Assembly: GCA_951800145.1 (NCBI GenBank)
Contig: CATOJE010000011.1
Coordinates: 1 to 61,625 of the forward strand
Source: an uncultured Lachnospiraceae bacterium
GTDB lineage: Bacteria > Bacillota > Clostridia > Lachnospirales > Lachnospiraceae
Direction: 5' to 3'
DNA: 61,625 nucleotides
The translations under genes and the position numbers were made by a program. Below are positions 39,024 to 48,005 of this stretch, piece by piece; positions within the stretch are counted from its first letter, which is position 1, and every line of letters begins with the position of its first letter. Under the pieces are notes generated by a model that saw only the letters and a list, made by a program, of their open reading frames with translations, was not told the origin of the DNA and made no database searches.

Positions 39024-40109
39024 TTAACGCAAAATCCAATCCAGCCCGTAAAGCATTTCCTCCCGGCTGACCGTGGAATCCACAAATGCCCTTCCAAGCT
39101 CCTTCAGGAGAATAAACTTAATCTTCCCGCTCTCCATCTTCTTATCGTGCTTTACCGCCTCTAAAACCTCCTCACGGTCAATTCCCTCCACGGTCAGAGG
39201 CATACCGAAGGACTCCATCACACGGGTAAGCCCTGTAAGCTCCTCCCTTGAAAGATATCCCCGGAGCACAGAGATTTGGCAGGCAGCCAAGGATCCCACT
39301 GCCACGCAGTGCCCGTGGGGCATGGAAAAGCATTTCAGCTTCTCGATGGCATGGCCCAGGGTATGTCCGAAGTTTAAAAGAGCCCGCTCTCCCTTTTCCT
39401 TGGGATCCTGCTCCACCACAGTTCCTTTGATTTGATTGCTCCGGAGGATCATCTGCTTGCAGACCGTATCATCCCGGTCCATAATCCTTTCCGCCTGATC
39501 CGCCAGCCAGAGATAGTACGCCTTATCCTTAATAAGGCCATGCTTTACCACCTCGCCCATACCGGAGATAAATTGCTCCCGGGGCAGGGTCGCCAGGGTC
39601 TTTACATTAGTATAAACCAGGCTGGGCATGTGGAATGCGCCCACCATGTTCTTATAGGCGTCAAAATCCACCCCGGTTTTCCCTCCAATGCTGGAATCCA
39701 CCTGGGATAACAGTGTGGTGGGGATCTGGATAAAGGAGATTCCCCGCAGATAGGTGGCGGCGGCAAAGCCGCAGAGATCCCCGGTCACCCCTCCGCCTAA
39801 GGCAGCCAGCATATCGCTCCGGTCATATCCCTTCTGAATCAGCACCTGGTATAATTCTCTCACTGTGTCCAGGTTCTTCTGCTCCTCCCCCTGGGGAAAC
39901 ACGAAAGCATCCACCTGGCAAAATACCTGGGACAGCCGGGCCTGCACCTCCTTAAGGTAAAGCCCGGCCACATTGGAATCGGTTACAATGCAAAGCTTCC
40001 TTCTGGATCCCTTCAGTCCTGCCACCTCATCGGCTAATCCGTCAAAGGACGGAGCGATTAGAATGTTATAAATTGGTTTTCCATCAAAGTGTATTTCCAG
40101 GCAATCCAT
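39024..40109 (-). CDS. aroB: 3-dehydroquinate synthase
   Basis: This 361-residue protein has the NAD and metal sites of AroB: EEQKNLDTVRELYQ, ALGGGVTGDLCGFAAATYLR and GMGEVVKHGLI, with LLNFGHTLGHAIE holding the metal-binding histidines. It makes dehydroquinate from DAHP in the shikimate pathway. It leads the aroB-lspA-rluD run. Confidence 0.95.
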   Translation of the reverse strand: MDCLEIHFDGKPIYNILIAPSFDGLADEVAGLKGSRRKLCIVTDSNVAGLYLKEVQARLSQVFCQVDAFVFPQGEEQKNLDTVRELYQVLIQKGYDRSDMLAALGGGVTGDLCGFAAATYLRGISFIQIPTTLLSQVDSSIGGKTGVDFDAYKNMVGAFHMPSLVYTNVKTLATLPREQFISGMGEVVKHGLIKDKAYYLWLADQAERIMDRDDTVCKQMILRSNQIKGTVVEQDPKEKGERALLNFGHTLGHAIEKLKCFSMPHGHCVAVGSLAACQISVLRGYLSREELTGLTRVMESFGMPLTVEGIDREEVLEAVKHDKKMESGKIKFILLKELGRAFVDSTVSREEMLYGLDWILR

Positions 40110-40154
40110 CCTGTCTTCCCTCCTGCTTTTCCATCCGCCCTAATCTGTGATACA

Positions 40155-40203
40155 AAACAAAGCAAACACTTTTCCACTGGGAAGAAAGCATTTGCTTTGC
40201 TGA
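40155..40203 (-). terminator. Terminator after sepF
   Basis: On the minus strand GCAAAGCAAA pairs with TTTGCTTTG, followed by TTTTG, separating sepF from aroB. Confidence 0.7.
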
Positions 40204-40219
40204 TCAATCACTTTCCTGC

Positions 40220-40735
40220 TTATAAACGGATATTTAATCCGGACACGCCATTGGTATTTATATTACCGCCGGACAGGAGATCCTGGAAATCACCGGACAG
40301 CTCCACCGACTGAGGCGTGGCGATAAAAATATAATTCGAAATCTTTTGTAAATTCCCCCCTATGGAATAGGTGGCCCCGGAGGTAAAGTCGATGATCCTC
40401 TGGGCGATCTCCGTATGTATTCCCTCCAGATTCAGCACAACTGCCTTTCCTGCAAGAAGATAATCACAGATCTCACTGGAGTCCTCCATGGAAGTAGGCT
40501 TAATCATGGTCACTTCCATCCCGCGCTTCATAGGGACGACTTTATTATTCCCTCTGCCGCCGGAAAAACGGGAACGGGAATCCTCCTCATACTCGTCCTC
40601 CTCATTCCTTCTGGAGAAAAAGCCTCCCCGCTTTGGTACCTCATCCTCAAATGTATCATCGTCATCTAAATAGTAATCGTCTTCCTCTTCTCCACTGAGA
40701 CGCATGGAACTCATCAGCTTGCTTAAAAGACTCAT
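40220..40735 (-). CDS. sepF: Cell division protein SepF
   Basis: This 171-residue protein begins MSLLSKLMSSMRLSGEEEDD with an amphipathic membrane-binding start, an acidic linker, and the DUF552 core (EICDYLLAGKAVVLNLEGIH, RIIDFTSGATYSIGGNLQKI). It bends membranes and tethers FtsZ at the septum. It follows the yggS-type gene as in other Firmicutes. Confidence 0.95.
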   Translation of the reverse strand: MSLLSKLMSSMRLSGEEEDDYYLDDDDTFEDEVPKRGGFFSRRNEEDEYEEDSRSRFSGGRGNNKVVPMKRGMEVTMIKPTSMEDSSEICDYLLAGKAVVLNLEGIHTEIAQRIIDFTSGATYSIGGNLQKISNYIFIATPQSVELSGDFQDLLSGGNINTNGVSGLNIRL

Positions 40736-40760
40736 ATTACATTCTCTCCAATCTCAATCG

Positions 40761-41441
40761 TTAACGGGAACCGAAAATGCTCGTGCCCACACGAACCATG
40801 GTAGCGCCTTCTTCGATTGCCACTTCATAATCGCCGGACATTCCCATTGATAGAATATCCATATTAACATTATCAATGTTTTTACTTTTCATGTCAACAC
40901 ATAATTGAAATAATTTTTTAAAAACTTTTCGATTATTTTGGGAATTTTCGACAAAAGGCGCAATGGTCATAAGCCCGCAGATATGAATATGGGGAAAACG
41001 GCTGATCTGTAGCACTGCATCCAGGACCTCCTCCTCCATAAATCCATACTTGCTTTCCTCCCTGGCCACATTCACCTCCAGGAGGATATCTGCCCGCAGC
41101 TTTCTTTTCGCCGCCTCCTCTTCGATCTGCTCTGCCAGGCGGATGGAATCCACGGAGTGAATTAATACCGCTTTATCAATCACCTGCTTTACCTTATTTC
41201 TCTGGAGATGGCCGATCATATGCCAGCGGATATCCTCTGGCAGCACCGGCGCCTTCTCCTGGATCTCCTGGACCTTATTCTCCCCGAAATCCCGTATGCC
41301 GGCGTCATAGGCCTCCTGAAGCATGGCCGCCGGCTTCGTCTTGCTGACTGCAATCAGCGTCACCTCCCGCCGATCCCTTCCCGCTCTCTGGCAGGCTGCC
41401 TTTATCCGCTCCTCTACCTCAATTAACTGCTCCCGAATCAT
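40761..41441 (-). CDS. PLP homeostasis protein (YggS family)
   Basis: This 226-residue protein begins MIREQLIEVEERIKAACQRA. The PLP-binding lysine lies in VTLIAVSKTKP, and the conserved FGENKVQEIQEK, WHMIGHLQRNK and SMGMSGDYEVAIEEGATMVR follow. The family controls vitamin B6 pools. It lies directly upstream of sepF. Confidence 0.94.
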   Translation of the reverse strand: MIREQLIEVEERIKAACQRAGRDRREVTLIAVSKTKPAAMLQEAYDAGIRDFGENKVQEIQEKAPVLPEDIRWHMIGHLQRNKVKQVIDKAVLIHSVDSIRLAEQIEEEAAKRKLRADILLEVNVAREESKYGFMEEEVLDAVLQISRFPHIHICGLMTIAPFVENSQNNRKVFKKLFQLCVDMKSKNIDNVNMDILSMGMSGDYEVAIEEGATMVRVGTSIFGSR

Positions 41442-41472
41442 CGCTTCTCCCCCTTCGAATTCCTTTCTTCTC

Positions 41473-42987
41473 TTAGTAAATCAGCTTTCCTTCCTCCACT
41501 GTAGAGGCATCTAACACAATGTGGTCATAGACTGCAAGGCCGTACCGCATCCCCTTTTTCACTGTGTAATATTCCTCATTGGAGGCCAGCACCTCAATCT
41601 GCTTAAACACGGTATAGCCCTTATTAATATTATAAACGCCCAGCAGGGAAGCATTGGCTCCCAGCTGAAAACGGCCGTTCTGCTCTGCCGCCCTGGCTGT
41701 CTGGGAGGCGGCCTCATTGGTCTCCTCCTGAGTCCCGCCCTCCTCCTCCAGAAGAAGCTCCTCTGTGGCCGCGTGGGCGCTGTCTGGCTTAATCAGATAA
41801 TCCCCTGTATTTAAATCCGGTATCTCACTTAAATCAATGTAATAATACTCCTCTGTGGAATAATAAATCGTGGCCGGCACAAAGATGGCCGAGGTTCCCT
41901 CCTCTGTATAGACCTCCTTCATAAATCCGGCAGTGGAGCTGTTCTCATCCCCGCCCCTGGCCAGATAGCCCATGGGAACCAGATGGAAATTCTTCTCTGT
42001 CACAGCGCTGACGGGAATTTTTAAGCCCGAAACCTGCTGTGACAAAATTTCAAAGTCAACATACCGCTCTGAAATAAAGTGTACCATGTATTTATTAAAA
42101 TCCAGCTTCCCGTAAACCTTCTCATCGGCCCCGAGAAAGGTGGAAAAATCACCGCTGGAGGTCAGATCCGTCCCCTCAAATTTTACCTTTAAGGAGGTCT
42201 CCTCCCCGTATTTCTCCACATCCTCCGGGGCCATGGGAAAGACGATGGACCAGTTATCTGAGGTAATAATCTTATATACGGGTGAATCCTTGGGCACCTT
42301 CTTTCCGGAGATGGTGATGCTCCTGGAATAATTCGTCTTATTAAAGACCTCCTCTGAGATCTGAGACACATCCAGATCCTCATATGTATCGATGGCATAG
42401 GAGATCACCCCCGCCTCGTCTGCGCGGACCTGCTGGAAGTTAGCCCCGGCCTGGGCGATGAGCTCCTCCAGGCTGTCCAGTGCATGAAAATTCCCATATT
42501 CCAGCATCATAGCCTCCAGGGAATACTTGGCGTCATAAACGGTGCGGAAGTTTTCATCCTCAAAGGTGGTGGCAAAGGATGTTAATTGCCGCTTCAAATC
42601 CGAGAGGTTCTCCTCGCTCAAGGTCTGTCCGGCCTCCGGATGCTCTGCCATAAAGGTCTTCAGCACCCCGGTCTCGTCGATGGAATAGATGCTGGTCCCC
42701 ACACTGGCCCGCTTTCCTTCCCGGATATAATAATTAATATCCCCTGCCCGGTCCGTGTATTTGGTAGTCTCATCCCGGAGGATGATCCCGGTATACCGCT
42801 TCTCATTTACGATACCGCCCTCCGCTACTTCATAAAACTGAACCTTATCCCGCTTTAAATAGGTGTAAACACTGAAACTCATATAGACAAAGATAATGGC
42901 AAAAATAATCATGCCTACATTCAGGTTTTTAGGCCGCTTGTATGGCACGATCTTCTTATTCTTTTTCTTCATGTTCTGACTGCCCAT
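41473..42987 (-). CDS. HlyD-like membrane protein of the sepF region
   Basis: This 504-residue protein has a basic start, one membrane helix (MIIFAIIFVYMSFSVYTYL, about 26-44) and a long extracellular part that begins with a beta-rich adaptor-like domain (VAEGGIVNEKRYTGIILRDE) of the HlyD-like group found beside yggS-sepF in Clostridia. There is a Glu-rich insertion near residue 425. No partner ABC transporter is adjacent, so a transport role is doubtful and an envelope or division role is more likely. Confidence 0.72.
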   Translation of the reverse strand: MGSQNMKKKNKKIVPYKRPKNLNVGMIIFAIIFVYMSFSVYTYLKRDKVQFYEVAEGGIVNEKRYTGIILRDETTKYTDRAGDINYYIREGKRASVGTSIYSIDETGVLKTFMAEHPEAGQTLSEENLSDLKRQLTSFATTFEDENFRTVYDAKYSLEAMMLEYGNFHALDSLEELIAQAGANFQQVRADEAGVISYAIDTYEDLDVSQISEEVFNKTNYSRSITISGKKVPKDSPVYKIITSDNWSIVFPMAPEDVEKYGEETSLKVKFEGTDLTSSGDFSTFLGADEKVYGKLDFNKYMVHFISERYVDFEILSQQVSGLKIPVSAVTEKNFHLVPMGYLARGGDENSSTAGFMKEVYTEEGTSAIFVPATIYYSTEEYYYIDLSEIPDLNTGDYLIKPDSAHAATEELLLEEEGGTQEETNEAASQTARAAEQNGRFQLGANASLLGVYNINKGYTVFKQIEVLASNEEYYTVKKGMRYGLAVYDHIVLDASTVEEGKLIY

Positions 42988-43050
42988 AAAAGCATTCCTT
43001 CCTCCTAAAGCTCCATTATAAAAGGAATACGGAAAAAAAGCAAGCTTATA

Positions 43051-43085
43051 AAAAAGAGCTGCTGGAAACTATCTTTCGCAGCAGC
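43051..43085 (-). terminator. Terminator after the P-loop gene
   Basis: GCTGCTG (43058-43064) pairs with CAGCAGC (43079-43085), with a T run on the minus strand at 43055-43051. Confidence 0.82.
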
Positions 43086-43100
43086 CCATTCTATGTATGA

Positions 43101-43520
43101 TTATAAAGAAATAATCACGTCATCCCTTATGCTGTCCGGAAGCTCATCTGCATCCAGAGAAACACTCAACACAAACGTCACATGATACTTCTCACCGATT
43201 TTTTCCAAATTTTCGATGGTCTGAGAGATGTCCTCACCCTCAAGGCCTGCCAGCTTTAAGAAGCTGTCTAAAAACATAATCTCCAGGTCGTGATCCTGGG
43301 AAATAATACCACAGATAAAACCAATAAACGATTCGCTGGAAGTCAGCGGAAACTCATTCACATTAATCAGGCGGATTTTGTTGCTCAGCTCGTACATGTG
43401 CTTGGAGCTCTTATCCAGATAAACGATGGAACCCTTGGCTGTCTTGATTGCCCCATTGGCCTTTTCTAACAGATGCTTTGTCTTTCCCTTTCCCTTTCTT
43501 CCTGCTATAATCTGAACCAT
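43101..43520 (-). CDS. Small P-loop protein of unknown function
   Basis: This 139-residue protein begins MVQIIAGRKGKGKTKHLLEK with a Walker A GRKGKGKT and has a Walker B-like LEIMFLDSF. Proteins like this are found as single genes in Clostridia and are often mislabelled as twitching motility proteins; nothing here supports pili. AGGAGG precedes the ATG. Its own terminator follows, so it is monocistronic. Confidence 0.72.
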   Translation of the reverse strand: MVQIIAGRKGKGKTKHLLEKANGAIKTAKGSIVYLDKSSKHMYELSNKIRLINVNEFPLTSSESFIGFICGIISQDHDLEIMFLDSFLKLAGLEGEDISQTIENLEKIGEKYHVTFVLSVSLDADELPDSIRDDVIISL

Positions 43521-43645
43521 AGTAATCTCCTCCTTCGGTTTATTTCCTATCCCCAGGCAGCTTGCCGCGGGGCTTTGACTAAGTTGTATAAAATGTCAAT
43601 TAATTATAAAACAATTATAGTATAACTATCCAAAAAACGCAACGG

Positions 43646-44617
43646 CTAATTGACTATTTTCTGAATTATTTCTGTCATGTTATCATAAAGCCCCGGACGG
43701 CTCTCCGCCTTCAGCACCACAGAGATATATTCCTTCTCCGCCCCATCCCGGCTTGCCATAATCAGACAATAGCCGGCAGCGCTGGTGGTTCCCGTCTTTC
43801 CGCCGAATACAGTCAGCCCCTCCGGCGTGGGCCGTTCCCCGGTCATAAACCAGTTGCCGCCCTTCCACTCCTTTGAAACCGCCTCGCCGGCGGCATTGGT
43901 GTAGTTTGCCGTGTAGGCCGTGGTCCCGGTCACCTGGCGGAACTGGGGATACTTTAAGGCTTCATTAAAGATCAGGTACAAATCATAGGCAGTGGTATAG
44001 TGCTCCGGATCCGTCAGGCCGTGGGGATTCATAAAATGAGTGCCTGTGGCCCCTAAGGCCTTTGCCTCCTGGTTCATCATCTGGGCAAAGTCTTCGATGC
44101 TTCCGGCCATGTGGACGGCAATGGCCGCCCCGGCGTCATTCCCTGAGGGAAGCATCAGGCCGTAGAGCAGCTGCTCTAAGGTAAGGGTGTCCCCGGGCTT
44201 AATATGGCACAGGGTAGCCCCTGGCTCTGTGATCACAGCCTCCTCCGTAACCGTTACCACATCCTCCAGATTCCCGTATTTAATGGCCACAAGGGCAGTC
44301 ATCACCTTAGTAATGCTGGCCGGATACAGACGCTCAAAGGCATTCTTCCCAAAGATCACCTGCTTGTCAAAGCAGTCAAATACAGCAGCCGCCTCTGCGC
44401 TGACCCCCGCTTCATCCCAGGACTGATCCGGGGAAAGGACGCACAGCTCATGGGCAAATCCGGACGCGCGCCCACCTGCCTCCTCCTTAGGTGGCAGGGA
44501 AAAGCTCTGACTGCTCCACTCATAGGGCTGCTCCAGGCTCCCCGCCCCACAGCCAGTAGCCAGAAGGAGGAGGGAAAAGGCACAGCCCATCCATAGTTTT
44601 TTCATAAATCGGATCAT
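43646..44617 (-). CDS. D-alanyl-D-alanine carboxypeptidase, lipoprotein
   Basis: This 323-residue protein has a signal peptide with lipobox (LLLATGCGAG) and the penicillin-binding S11 motifs SITK (in YPASITKVMT, about residue 103), SGN (in LPSGNDAG) and KTG (in FGGKTGTTS). It trims the terminal D-Ala from peptidoglycan stem peptides outside the membrane, similar to DacF. Lipid anchoring in place of a C-terminal helix is inferred from the lipobox. Confidence 0.9.
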   Translation of the reverse strand: MIRFMKKLWMGCAFSLLLLATGCGAGSLEQPYEWSSQSFSLPPKEEAGGRASGFAHELCVLSPDQSWDEAGVSAEAAAVFDCFDKQVIFGKNAFERLYPASITKVMTALVAIKYGNLEDVVTVTEEAVITEPGATLCHIKPGDTLTLEQLLYGLMLPSGNDAGAAIAVHMAGSIEDFAQMMNQEAKALGATGTHFMNPHGLTDPEHYTTAYDLYLIFNEALKYPQFRQVTGTTAYTANYTNAAGEAVSKEWKGGNWFMTGERPTPEGLTVFGGKTGTTSAAGYCLIMASRDGAEKEYISVVLKAESRPGLYDNMTEIIQKIVN

Positions 44618-44635
44618 CGTTCTAAGCTTCTCCCT

Positions 44636-45031
44636 CTAACGGTACATCTCCCGCCACTCTAAATCTCCCCGATCCAGGGCCTTGATCAGCAGCTCTGCTG
44701 TGGCCAGGTTGGTGGCCAGAGGGATATTATAGGTGTCGCAGAGCCGCACTGCATTATTCACATCCGGCTCGTGAACCTTGGAGGTCAGAGGATCCCGGAG
44801 AAAGACCACCAGGTCGATCTCATTATGCTCGATCTGGGCGGCCAATTGCTGCTCGCCTCCCAGATGGCCTGCCAGGTACTTGTGAACATTCAGGTTCGCT
44901 ACCTCCTCGATCAGGCGTCCGGTAGTGCCGGTTGCATAGAGCTCGTGCTTGCTTAAAATTCCTCTGTATGCGATACAGAAATTCTGCATCAATTTCTTCT
45001 TTGCGTCATGTGCAATCAGTCCGATATTCAT
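44636..45031 (-). CDS. mgsA: Methylglyoxal synthase
   Basis: This 131-residue protein begins MNIGLIAHDAKKKLMQNFCI and contains ATGTTGRLIEE (phosphate binding), HLGGEQQLAAQI and LVVFLRDPL with the catalytic aspartates. It turns dihydroxyacetone phosphate into methylglyoxal, bypassing lower glycolysis. It follows rodA by 14 bp, as in many Clostridia. Confidence 0.96.
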   Translation of the reverse strand: MNIGLIAHDAKKKLMQNFCIAYRGILSKHELYATGTTGRLIEEVANLNVHKYLAGHLGGEQQLAAQIEHNEIDLVVFLRDPLTSKVHEPDVNNAVRLCDTYNIPLATNLATAELLIKALDRGDLEWREMYR

Positions 45032-45045
45032 TCAGGTACTCCTCC

Positions 45046-46170
45046 TTAACTGTGAGTGATTTTTCTCTGTAGTCCGACATTTAAAACAATCCCTATCCCC
45101 AGGTAAATGCTGAGGAGAGAGCTTACACCGTAACTGATAAAGGGAAGGGTCAGGCCGGTATTGGGGAACAGCTTGGTGGCAACCGCGATATTGGAAAAGC
45201 TCTGGAAGCCCACCAAGGCCGCCATTCCAGTACACAATATCTTGCCGCTTACATCCTTTGCCTTTCTGGCCATCCATAAACATTCGTATATAACGAGTAA
45301 AAACAATCCAAGCACCAGCATACTCCCCACAAATCCCAGCTCCTCCCCGATAATCGCAAAGATAAAATCCGTGGACTCCTCTGAGAGGAAGTTGCCATTT
45401 TTTACAGAGGCAATGGTGGTATTATTCAGTCCCTTTCCCCAGAGCTGGCCGGAGCCTATGGCCATAACGGAATTATCCTGCTGAAGATTATTATCCTGAT
45501 ATTTGGCAGGATTGATAAAGCTTAATATCCGCTGGGCCTGGTATCCACGAAGGAAGGGCACCATCTCATATTGCAGAAGATAGATAAAAAGACCGGCTAA
45601 GGGCGCGATCACAGCAGCAATGCCTAAAATCCACTTGTAGCTTAAGCCTGCGACAAAAATCATAGCTGTGAACAGCATAATCAAAATCAGGCTGGTGGAA
45701 AGATTGGGCTCTGCTAAAATCAGGAAAACCGGCACTCCGAAAAGCACTGCGGCGCCTGCCAGGACAGGCATCTGATTAATCCGCTCCTGGTATTTATCAA
45801 AATACCAGGCAAAGAAGATGATCAGGCCAATCTTAGTAAACTCGGAGGGCTGGAGCTGGCCGATGACCGGCAGCACCACCCACCGGGTAGCGCCGCCCCG
45901 CAAAACCCCATTGATGAGAACCCATGCCAGAAGGCCCACACACCCTAAGTATACCATGGTGCCAAAGCGCAAAATCCGGTGGTAATCAATGAGGGAAAGC
46001 ATCACTGCGGTGGAAAGCCCCACGCAGATTCCCATGATCTGGCGGGTGGCTCTGGTATCCTCCCCGCTGGAGGCGGCGCTCCGGATCACTAACACGCCGA
46101 TACAGCTTAAAAGCAGCACATAAAGCACCAGCCGGAAATTAAAATTTCGTATCTTATACTCAAAAAGCAT
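45046..46170 (-). CDS. rodA: Rod-shape peptidoglycan polymerase RodA
   Basis: This 374-residue SEDS protein has about ten membrane helices and the conserved LQPSEFTKIGLIIFFAWYF, LAEPNLSTSLIL and PNTGLTLPFISYG. It polymerises glycan strands with its partner PBP2, encoded at 48006. It sits directly after minE. Confidence 0.94.
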   Translation of the reverse strand: MLFEYKIRNFNFRLVLYVLLLSCIGVLVIRSAASSGEDTRATRQIMGICVGLSTAVMLSLIDYHRILRFGTMVYLGCVGLLAWVLINGVLRGGATRWVVLPVIGQLQPSEFTKIGLIIFFAWYFDKYQERINQMPVLAGAAVLFGVPVFLILAEPNLSTSLILIMLFTAMIFVAGLSYKWILGIAAVIAPLAGLFIYLLQYEMVPFLRGYQAQRILSFINPAKYQDNNLQQDNSVMAIGSGQLWGKGLNNTTIASVKNGNFLSEESTDFIFAIIGEELGFVGSMLVLGLFLLVIYECLWMARKAKDVSGKILCTGMAALVGFQSFSNIAVATKLFPNTGLTLPFISYGVSSLLSIYLGIGIVLNVGLQRKITHS

Positions 46171-46172
46171 AC

Positions 46173-46436
46173 TTAACAGATCCCCTTAGTCGGTATATCT
46201 AAAATCGGAAATGCAGCATACAGGGCAGTTCCCGGACGGTGCACGATCCGAAGCTCGATCCCCTCCCGGTCAATCACCATATATTTTGATATGGCATGGA
46301 GCATATCGTCCCTCATCCGGTCGATCAAATCCGGGGAACAGTCCACTTTATCTGTGACCAGCACCATCTTCAGCCTCTTTTTCGCCAGGCTGCCGGAATG
46401 GTTCCCCGATAATCTCATGAATACATTCCAAACCAT
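46173..46436 (-). CDS. minE: Cell division topological factor MinE
   Basis: This 87-residue protein contains an N-terminal MinD-contact helix (AKKRLKMVLVTDKVDCSPDL) and the C-terminal dimer domain (DDMLHAISKYMVIDREGIEL). It drives MinD off the membrane. It is 11 bp after minD. Confidence 0.93.
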   Translation of the reverse strand: MVWNVFMRLSGNHSGSLAKKRLKMVLVTDKVDCSPDLIDRMRDDMLHAISKYMVIDREGIELRIVHRPGTALYAAFPILDIPTKGIC

Positions 46437-46447
46437 CCGCTGTCCTC

Positions 46448-47239
46448 CTAAGCTCTTCTTAAGAGGCTGGACAGCCGCATCAGAAACCTGGGCTGAGTAT
46501 CCAGGTTTAAAAACGGGATCTCCTCTCCCATGATCCGGCGGCAGATATTTAAGTAAGCCTGTCCGGCCATGGAGCCCATCCCCACCAAGGGCTCTCCCTG
46601 ATTCGTGGAGATGACGATGGATTCGTCATCGGGAATCACCCCTGCCAGATTCACTGCAAGAATGTCCGTCACATCCTCCACGGACATCATGTCCCCCCGC
46701 TTTACCATGTCCATCCGGACACGGTTTATGATTAAATCGATCTCTCCCATCTCAGAGGCCTCCAAAAGGCCGATGATGCGATCCGCGTCCCGGATGGCGG
46801 ACACCTCGGGGGTAGTCACCACCAGCGCCCGGTCCGCGCCTGCGATGGCATTCTGGAAGCCTCGCTCGATGCCGGCAGGACAGTCTAAGAGTATGTAGTC
46901 AAACTCATCCCGAAGGTCGTCCACCAGCTTGGTCATCTGCTCCGGGCTGACCGCGGTCTTGTCCCTTGTCTGGGCAGATGGAAGTAAATACAGGTTCGGA
47001 TATCTTTTGTCTCTAATGAGGGCCTGCTTCATGCGGCAGTTTCCTTCCACAACGTCCACCAGATTATAGACTATCCGGTTCTCCAGCCCCATCACCACAT
47101 CCAGGTTCCTGAGCCCGATATCTGTATCAATCAGGGCCGTCTTTTTCCCCAGTATGGCAAGGCCGGTTCCTACATTTGCAGAAGTCGTAGTCTTACCGAC
47201 CCCTCCTTTTCCAGAAGTAATAACAATAACTTCACTCAT
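46448..47239 (-). CDS. minD: Septum-site determining ATPase MinD
   Basis: This 263-residue protein begins MSEVIVITSGKGGVGKTTTS with the deviant Walker A motif, has DTDIGLRNLDVVMGL and DYILLDCPAGIE, and ends with an amphipathic membrane-targeting helix (LMRLSSLLRRA). It recruits MinC to poles. Confidence 0.96.
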   Translation of the reverse strand: MSEVIVITSGKGGVGKTTTSANVGTGLAILGKKTALIDTDIGLRNLDVVMGLENRIVYNLVDVVEGNCRMKQALIRDKRYPNLYLLPSAQTRDKTAVSPEQMTKLVDDLRDEFDYILLDCPAGIERGFQNAIAGADRALVVTTPEVSAIRDADRIIGLLEASEMGEIDLIINRVRMDMVKRGDMMSVEDVTDILAVNLAGVIPDDESIVISTNQGEPLVGMGSMAGQAYLNICRRIMGEEIPFLNLDTQPRFLMRLSSLLRRA

Positions 47240-47305
47240 AACGGTTATCCTCCTGCATAAAAATAGCTATTATATTATACTATATAAATAAGATTTTGAC
47301 CAGCA

Positions 47306-47971
47306 TTAATTAAAATTAAACATACTCAGCCAGCTTTTTTTTAAGGATTTTGTGCAGATCCCTCCATTCTCCAGGCTGGCAATCATGGGCCCGCGGCCCA
47401 GACGCTTATTCTTATCCCCCACCCGGTTTATGGCGCCGGCGATGCGGATCTGGGTGGGCGCCATGTCAAGAGCCACCACCACAGCCTCCTCATTCCCCGC
47501 CGCGCCTGCAAAAACCGAGCCCTTCAGCTCTCCCAGGATAATAATATTCCCCTTGGCGGTTACCCGGGCGCCGTGATGGACATCCCCGATGATTACTATG
47601 CTGGCCTCTGACTCCAAGCTGTCTCCCCGGTTCAAATCCCCCTTATAAAACTGCCCGGTCTGAGAGCTTAATTCCATCAGCTTTTCATTAAGCGCCTTCT
47701 CGCAGCGCCGTATCTGCTCTCCGTCCTGGTCGATTAAGCAAAGGATTTCCACCTGGGAGCTTCCCATGATGGCATTGACGATCTGGTATTCTTCCTCCGG
47801 GGTCAGGGGGCGGCCCTCCAGTGCCAGGGCCATCTGAACCGAGCCCCAGAACCTGGCGCTCTCCCGAAACTTCTTTTCAATATCCTGCAAAAGCTGCTCA
47901 AAGGGGACATGGGGGTCCAGATACACGCTCATGCCCGATTTATTTCCTTTTATTACAACGCTGCTGCCCAT
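47306..47971 (-). CDS. minC: Septum inhibitor MinC
   Basis: This 221-residue protein has a variable N-terminal domain and the C-terminal beta-helix domain GDVHHGARVTAKGNIIILGE then GSVFAGAAGNEEAVVVALDM, with IRIAGAINR. It blocks FtsZ assembly away from mid-cell. First of the minCDE run. Confidence 0.94.
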   Translation of the reverse strand: MGSSVVIKGNKSGMSVYLDPHVPFEQLLQDIEKKFRESARFWGSVQMALALEGRPLTPEEEYQIVNAIMGSSQVEILCLIDQDGEQIRRCEKALNEKLMELSSQTGQFYKGDLNRGDSLESEASIVIIGDVHHGARVTAKGNIIILGELKGSVFAGAAGNEEAVVVALDMAPTQIRIAGAINRVGDKNKRLGRGPMIASLENGGICTKSLKKSWLSMFNFN

Positions 47972-48005
47972 ACAATCACCTCAGTTTTGTCAATGCATTC
48001 GTATC